A DNA stretch of 64,000 bases from Magicicada septendecula (lineage: Eukaryota; Arthropoda; Insecta; Hemiptera; Cicadidae), in contig CM068367.1 in the NCBI GenBank assembly GCA_034769895.1, forward strand, positions 118,574,927 to 118,638,926, written 5' to 3'. Below the pieces are notes generated by a model. The model was given only the letters and a program-made list of their open reading frames with translations. It was not told the DNA's origin and did not search any database. The position numbers and the translations under genes were made by a program. Positions 58,818-64,000 of this stretch are shown here, one piece after another (position 1 is the stretch's first letter; each line of letters opens with the position of its first letter).

Positions 58818-61485
58818 TCAAGAAGCGCCCGAGGGCGCTTGACCCGAATGGGCGGTGGTGGTTCTGATGCACTGATGGTTCGTAGGTACGGGGAAGGTGG
58901 AGGTCGAGGCTTTAGCAAAGAGAGTTAGAGCCAGCGACCGGACAAAGGAAGTCAAGGTAGGAACACGGAGACCCCTTCGAATCACGTCGTTCCTTACAAA
59001 CCAAGGGGACCCCGTCAAGGATCGGAGTGTTCGGGACTGGAAAGCTTCCAGCCTACATCTGTTGGTGGTGGATAAAAGAGACCACCAGGCGGGTGCCGCA
59101 TAGGTCAATACAGACCTGAGAAATAGTAGATAGATTGTAAGTTTCGTGCGCATGGCCAGGCGGCTGCGACACGAGAGGAAAGGAGATAATTTGGCTCGGA
59201 CGCCGCGAGCCTTGGCAAGGGTTTCCGTCACGTGGGCGTTGAAGCAAAGGCGACGATCTAGCCGAACGCCTAAATACTTCACCGTTCTTTGTAGGCGATG
59301 GGCCTCCCTGCTAGGGAGAGGGGCTGGCATCGGGAGATGGACTTACGGGTGAAGCAGATCGCCTCGGATTTCTCCGTGTTGATCGTGACCCGCCATTTCC
59401 GTAGCCAGTCCGGAAGCTGGTTCAACTGACGCTGCAGCTTTGTACTCGCAAATCGCGGGGACAGGGAGCTGCAGTGATACATAGCATCGTCAGCGAACAA
59501 AGACAACGTGACTCCGGGCAAGACAGGCAGGTCGTTCGTGTACACAAGGTACAGAACGGGGCCGAGGACAGATCCCTGAGGTACGCCGGCGGCGACGGGT
59601 CGAACTGTAGAACAGGACCCGTCGACGCTCACCCTGAAGGTTCGGTCGCTGAGATACGACCGGAGGAAAAACACTATGGGCGATGGTAGAGGGGAATTGG
59701 CAAGTTTGAAGAGAAGACCTTCGTGCCAGACTTTATTGAAGGCCTTGCTCACGTCCAACAGTACGGCGGCCGTAGCCGCTCGTCTGTTGGTGGCGTCTGA
59801 CAAGTGCGTAACAACGCGGACCAATTGAAGCGTGGTCGAGTGCTCTCTGCGAAACCCGAACTGTTTGCTGCGGATGAAACCATCTAGCAGCGGCGAGATG
59901 CGAGCCAGCAGGAGACGCTCGAACACCTTCGAGATGACTGGCAAGAGAGACATTGGTCGATAGCTTTCAGGAAGCATGCGCGGCTTGCGAGGCTTCGGAA
60001 TCATTACGATGTTGGCTGATTTTCACAGGCGGGGAAAGTACTGTAGCCGGAGACAGGAGTTAAACAGCTCAAGAACGAGGTCAACGCCTGAAACCGGGAG
60101 ATTTTGTAGAGCAGCGGCCCCGATCCTGTCAGGACCGGGGACGCGACGGCGATTTAGTCGGCAGATAGATGAAACTAGTTCATCCCTGTCGAACGGGAGG
60201 GGTGGGACTTCGGGAGGGCGTGAAAAATGTCCAGATAGGAAGTCACGGAGTTCTGCCGAGTGGGCAGGGTCCGAGACGCCTTGGTGAACAGTAAATTGCA
60301 CCTCCATGCAGTCGGCGAAGACCTCGGCCTTGCCTTCTGACGAAGATACAACCTCGTTCGGAGTTTCAAGTGGGTTGCGAGTTCTCTTCTCGCGGGTCAG
60401 TCTACTCGCCGCTCTCCAGACGGAGGCGTGGTCGACTTCAAGAGACTCAAGGTATGAGTCCCATCGATCAGAGTTTACGTCCCGCAGCAGCTGCTGGACG
60501 TAAAGAGACCTGAAAGCGCCTTTTGACGCCGGGATCACGGGTTCTTTGCCATCTGCGGCGGAGATTGCGCCGTAGCCAGATGGCGTGGAGTACTTCCGCA
60601 GGTAAGGCCGATTTACGATGATTCACCTCGAGAGCATATGTGTGTCGATCCATGACACCATGGACCAACTCCTGAAGATGAGTGGCTCGGAGATCCAAAT
60701 CGTCACAAGTGACGATCGGGTCCACGGGGAGTGATGGTAACCGCCGTGAGAGCTCATCATGGTAGGAGCGCCAGTTGACTCTCCTAACAATCTGAGCGGG
60801 AGGTCGGGGTGAGGCCGACAGCTCACGGGCAGTTATAAAAAGGGGATTGTGATCGGATGAGAGATCCGACACTGACGAGACCTGGATGTGATGGGTCACG
60901 TCCTTGGCTATGACAATGTCAAGGACGTCCGGTCGATGACCGGAAAAGGGGAAGTGAGTAGGGTCTTCTGGGCCGATGACTTGAAGTACCGGGTCGTCGG
61001 AGACGAACCGATGCAGAGATTTTCCGTAGGCGTTGGCTACTCTGCTGTTCCAGGAGGGATGCTTGGGATTTAAATCGCCGGCTACAATGGTTGGTAGGGG
61101 ATGATCGAGGAGAGCGTCCCACTCCTCGGGCGGTGGAGGTAGCCGCAGGCCGGGCCGGAGATACGCGCAACTCCGATCCGCCAGCGTCTATCGCCACCGC
61201 ACGACCTTCAACAAGAGATGTATCTAAAGGGGGTAGTGGCCTGTGGGATATCCGCCTGTGGACTAAGACGGCTGTCCCCCCCGAGGGGCGACAGCCAGGC
61301 CGCTGGGGACGATCCTGACGAAAACAGATGTAAGATGGCAGGTTGAAGGTATGGTAGCGAGCCAGATGAGTCTCGCAAAGGAGGGCGACATCAGCGTCGT
61401 ACTCCGTTACAAAAGTCATCAGTTCAGATCGTCGAGGGACTACCCCATGGGCATTCCACGCAACGATCCTAAGACTCCTAGCCAT
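58818..61485 (-). pseudogene. Jockey ORF2 (endonuclease + reverse transcriptase), broken
   Basis: ORF2 makes the nick and copies the RNA by target-primed reverse transcription. The endonuclease starts MARSLRIVAWNAHGV (catalytic Asn), has LLCETH (catalytic Glu), GDLNPKHPSWNS at 61079-61045 and SDHNPLF at 60857-60837, a complete catalytic set. The reverse transcriptase has SYRPMSLLPVISKVFERLL near 59960, LLDVSKAFNKVWH, GVPQGSVLGP and the catalytic FADDA at 59497-59483, then KYLGVRLDRRL. Damage: a frameshift near 61150, another near 60530, an in-frame TGA at 60025-60023 where a Trp is expected, and a frameshift near 59285. The frame ends at 58818. Motif order and the F-A-D-D-A form fit the Jockey clade. 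Confidence 0.88.
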
Positions 61486-63100
61486 TCAAAGGAAGAAGAG
61501 GAAAGAGGGTAGACAGTGATTGAAACACCAGGGCGAGAACCGTGGTTGTATCTGGAGCAGACCTGATGTTATTTACCAAAGTTTCAGCCCAGGCAGTCAG
61601 GGGGTCCACCGGGGCCCGGGAAGAATCCCGAGATTCCGGAAGACGGACCTGGCTGGCCTCAGCCGGTGTTGCAGATGGCGCAGGGCTCGGGGACGGACGT
61701 GAGGTCTGCTCAGTTGGGAGCTTAGGTTGATGGCTGGGGGCGGGCGGGGCCCGCTGAGGTTTTACAGGCAAGGCCTGTGGAACTTGTCGCTGACGGCGAC
61801 GAGTGCGCTTCGGTTTAGAGCTCCGAGGAGCGGAAGGCGGGACTGATGTAGCGGCCACAGCCGCAGGGACCGGGCGCTCCGGCAGGCGCCGGGACAGAGG
61901 GACTGCAGGCGGCGCCGAAATGTCGACTGCAGGCGGAACTGGGGCCCTGGGAGCAGCCGGAACTGCTGCCGGGGCCTGAGATGATGCTCCCGCGTATGAG
62001 GGACCGGGCGCTCCGGCAGGCGCCGGGACAGAGGGACTGCAGGCGGAACTGCTGCCGGGGCCTGAGATGATGCTCCGGAGAGAGGTGGGAAGGCCTCTCT
62101 GCGGTTAGGGAGGGGACCTGCAACACGGCCTGCCTGCGCGCCAGGGCGAGCAGGAGTCCGCTGCAGCTTCATGGCTGATATAAATTCCTTACATCCTCTA
62201 TAACTAGTCGGATGGTCCCCGCCGCAGTTGCAGCAAATGGCCGTGAACCCCGTCTTGGGCTTATCACACCCACGGTGAGGCTCAGTACATCGCACGCAAC
62301 GCGGAGGGTGGTTACAGAATAAGCTGGAGTGGCCAAACCTCTTGACAGTTAAAACACTGCGAGAGGCCTGGCCGCGGGTCAAAAGTACGAACTTGCACCC
62401 AAAGGTGCAGGAAGTTTTGGAGGCCATAGACCTCCTCGAACTGGCCTACTCTGAGTAGTTTCACAAGAAAACTATTCACAGGACGGCGATCTTCCCCCTT
62501 GCCAGCATGCAGTACACTTACCGCCGTCGGCGAATAGCCTAAAGCGACAAACTCCTGCCTGATGGTATCGGGGGCGGTCCAGGAAGGAAGTCCAGAAAAA
62601 ACTACTTTAATTTCGCGCTCTGAAGGAAGCGCGAAAGTATGAAAGGAGATCTTCCGATCGGTGAGAAACTGTTGGACCGATCGGAAGTCCGGGACTGTTG
62701 TGGCCGCAATTCGAAGCGAGGCGCCTTGGCACCTGGCCTCGAGTTTGGCCGAAGGAAGCTGATTCTGCAGGGAACGGAGAATTTCCCTGTATTTACGATT
62801 GTCGGGAATAACAATCGGAGGAATTTTTGGTTTGGGGACCCAGTTACCAGGACTGGATACCCGATGCGTAGGAGCGGCCGGTGGCGGGCTGGCGACTAAT
62901 TTTCGCTTGCATTTGGCAGACTTGCCCTCCACAAGCGAAAATTCACCGTCCCCCGTCCCCACACTACACATCGACGCACAATCATCACTTTCACTTATTG
63001 TATGGGAAGGTAGCGGGGTAGATTGAGGACCGGTACCGCAGGTTTCCATTAAGGTTACCAGCGGTGCCGGCAAAGGAACGGGCGTTGCGTTCGACGCCAT
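61478..63100 (-). pseudogene. Jockey ORF1 (gag-like, zinc knuckles), frameshifted
   Basis: ORF1 encodes a nucleic-acid-binding gag-like protein that packages the element RNA. The first frame (63100-62312) begins MASNATPVPLPAP and has a PPIVIPDN stretch near residue 95, then the conserved region before the zinc knuckles (residues about 130-245). CFNCQ opens the first CX2CX4HX4C knuckle, where a one-base change near 62343 shifts the frame. The next frame continues RFGHSSLFC, then CVRCTEPHRGC and CCNCGGDHPTSYRGC, three knuckles in the Jockey pattern. A Pro/Arg-rich tail follows, disturbed by internal duplications at 61866-62076, then a third frame (61858-61478) runs to the stop. The start at 63100 is the first ATG in the frame and lies just after the presumed 5' UTR. 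Confidence 0.85.
61866..62076 (-). repeat. Internal tandem duplications in the ORF1 Pro-rich tail
   Basis: On the plus strand gggaccgggcgctccggcag starts at 61866 and 62000 (134 bp apart), and aactgctgccggggcctgag starts at 61961 and 62047 (86 bp apart). Neither distance is a multiple of three, so the duplications put the downstream part of ORF1 out of frame. Confidence 0.85.
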
Positions 63101-63330
63101 CTCGGGATTAACCGAAATGAACGTCGAAGACGCAAAAAGGGCTAGGAAAGAGTGACTTTCACCAGCACTGAATCATTACACTGACAGACAAAGAACACGA
63201 ACACCAGACGCGCACTGCCACGAATCACAAAAACACTCGCGCACGACACAATACACTTATGAAATTGTAGCACACTGATGATGTTGAAGAACGATAATGA
63301 TGATGATGATGATGATGAAGAAAACAGATT
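63101..63330 (-). promoter_or_regulatory. Presumed 5' UTR and internal promoter of the Jockey element
   Basis: Minus-strand sequence upstream of ORF1 lacks a TATA box near its start and contains ATCATCAGTGTGCTAC and CAGTGTAATGATTCAGTG, similar to the CAGT-type starts of Jockey elements, which use an internal TATA-less promoter. A GAT repeat at 63288-63318 marks the probable outer edge. Confidence 0.4.
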
Positions 63331-64000
63331 GAAAAAGATATTATTAACGGTTAAAAACCACAATCGCAAATGCGAATATGAGTAACACAGCCTACCCGGG
63401 CAACAGCTCTAGGTAGACTTTCTCACTATATGAGAAAATAAGTGTATCGTAAACTCGAGAAACTATATCGAGAAACTCGATGTAAAATGTAAAAACTTAA
63501 AAGTATCTCTAATTTTAATACAAATTTGACATACGTTGAGTCTTTTCAGCACACTTTTGTTGTTTACATTTTTGTTGTAGTTTGACTAGAACATAATGAG
63601 AAGTTGAAGATCAGAAAGTCGGGGGTCTGTACGGCGACTTTACAATATTCGTAGAAGAAAATACAGAATGAATCACATACGTGAATGTGCAAGTTCAAAA
63701 CTGAGAAAACGCTGCAGGCTGGTTCAAAAACGCGAGGACAAAATTAATTTTAAAATCGGAAAAAATTAATGTTAGAAAAACGAACACTTATGATGTTTGG
63801 GCGATCTGTCGTGTCTTTCTCTTTCCCATTAGTATTTTGATTTTACTGATGCTATCTCTGTCCATTCTACCAGCTCTGCTTCTCTGCTAGTTTATTTCTC
63901 TATCTCAGATTTGTTTCTTATCTTTTTCTCTAACCCTGGAATTATTAATCCTCCATGTGCGTCTTAAGATACCCACGGCATTATAAGTTGTCTTCTCGGT
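63331..64000. other. No recognisable feature
   Basis: AT-rich sequence with stops in all frames. Confidence 0.45.

Larger units (their letters stand above)
58374..63330 (-). mobile_element. Nearly full-length Jockey-clade non-LTR retrotransposon
   Basis: The minus strand carries, in order, a 5' UTR (about 63330-63101), gag-like ORF1 (63100-61478), ORF2 with AP-type endonuclease and reverse transcriptase (61485-58818) and a 3' UTR to about 58374. Its GC content is clearly higher than that of its surroundings. ORF1 and ORF2 overlap at ATGGCTAG. The length of about 5 kb and the domain order are those of complete Jockey elements. Reading-frame damage makes it inactive. Neither boundary is certain: a candidate 3' tail is TAATGAATGAATAAATAG (reverse of 58363-58380); I found no target duplication. 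Confidence 0.85.

Overview
This window looks like intergenic or intronic DNA from a large, repeat-rich insect genome. The evidence is a Jockey-clade retrotransposon, an R1-like fragment, many decayed non-LTR (LINE) 3' ends with trinucleotide tails, tRNA-derived SINEs, hAT and pogo-type MITEs and very long dinucleotide microsatellites. A cockroach-like (polyneopteran) source is plausible but not proven. I found no host protein-coding gene, rRNA or functional tRNA that I could support; most open frames are short and arise by chance or from microsatellites.

Layout. 0-7 kb: four decayed LINE 3' regions, including a LINE inserted into another LINE with a 13-bp target-site duplication. 8.5-11.4 kb: inverted-repeat and Penelope-like pieces with hammerhead-ribozyme-like cores, the best at 9911-9952. 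14-24 kb: another RT remnant, a hAT MITE with a perfect 8-bp target duplication (18147-18576), a LINE 3' end and a broken hAT piece. 28-35 kb: a tandem element with hammerhead-like hairpins, two tRNA-derived SINEs, two more LINE 3' ends, and a 131-bp palindromic insert flanked by 14-bp direct repeats. 37.3-38.3 kb: a broken reading frame resembling the N-terminal part of Helitron proteins. 41-51 kb: six LINE/RT remnants on both strands, a Ty3/gypsy integrase-like scrap, and a LINE interrupted by an inverted-repeat cassette carrying a second Helitron-like piece. 52.9-57 kb: an R1-like C-terminal fragment, a 126-bp tandem repeat, another LINE 3' end and a pogo/Tigger-type MITE. 58.4-63.3 kb: a nearly full-length Jockey element on the minus strand (gag-like ORF1; endonuclease plus reverse transcriptase ORF2), inactivated by several frameshifts and one nonsense codon.

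The features do not form a pathway; they are a record of transposition. The most notable signal is a set of elements that share a hammerhead-like core followed by a CCACGGCC-containing block. This fits terminal regions of Penelope-like retroelements, some in tandem and one in inverted arrangement. All family assignments come from motifs read by eye, not from database searches.
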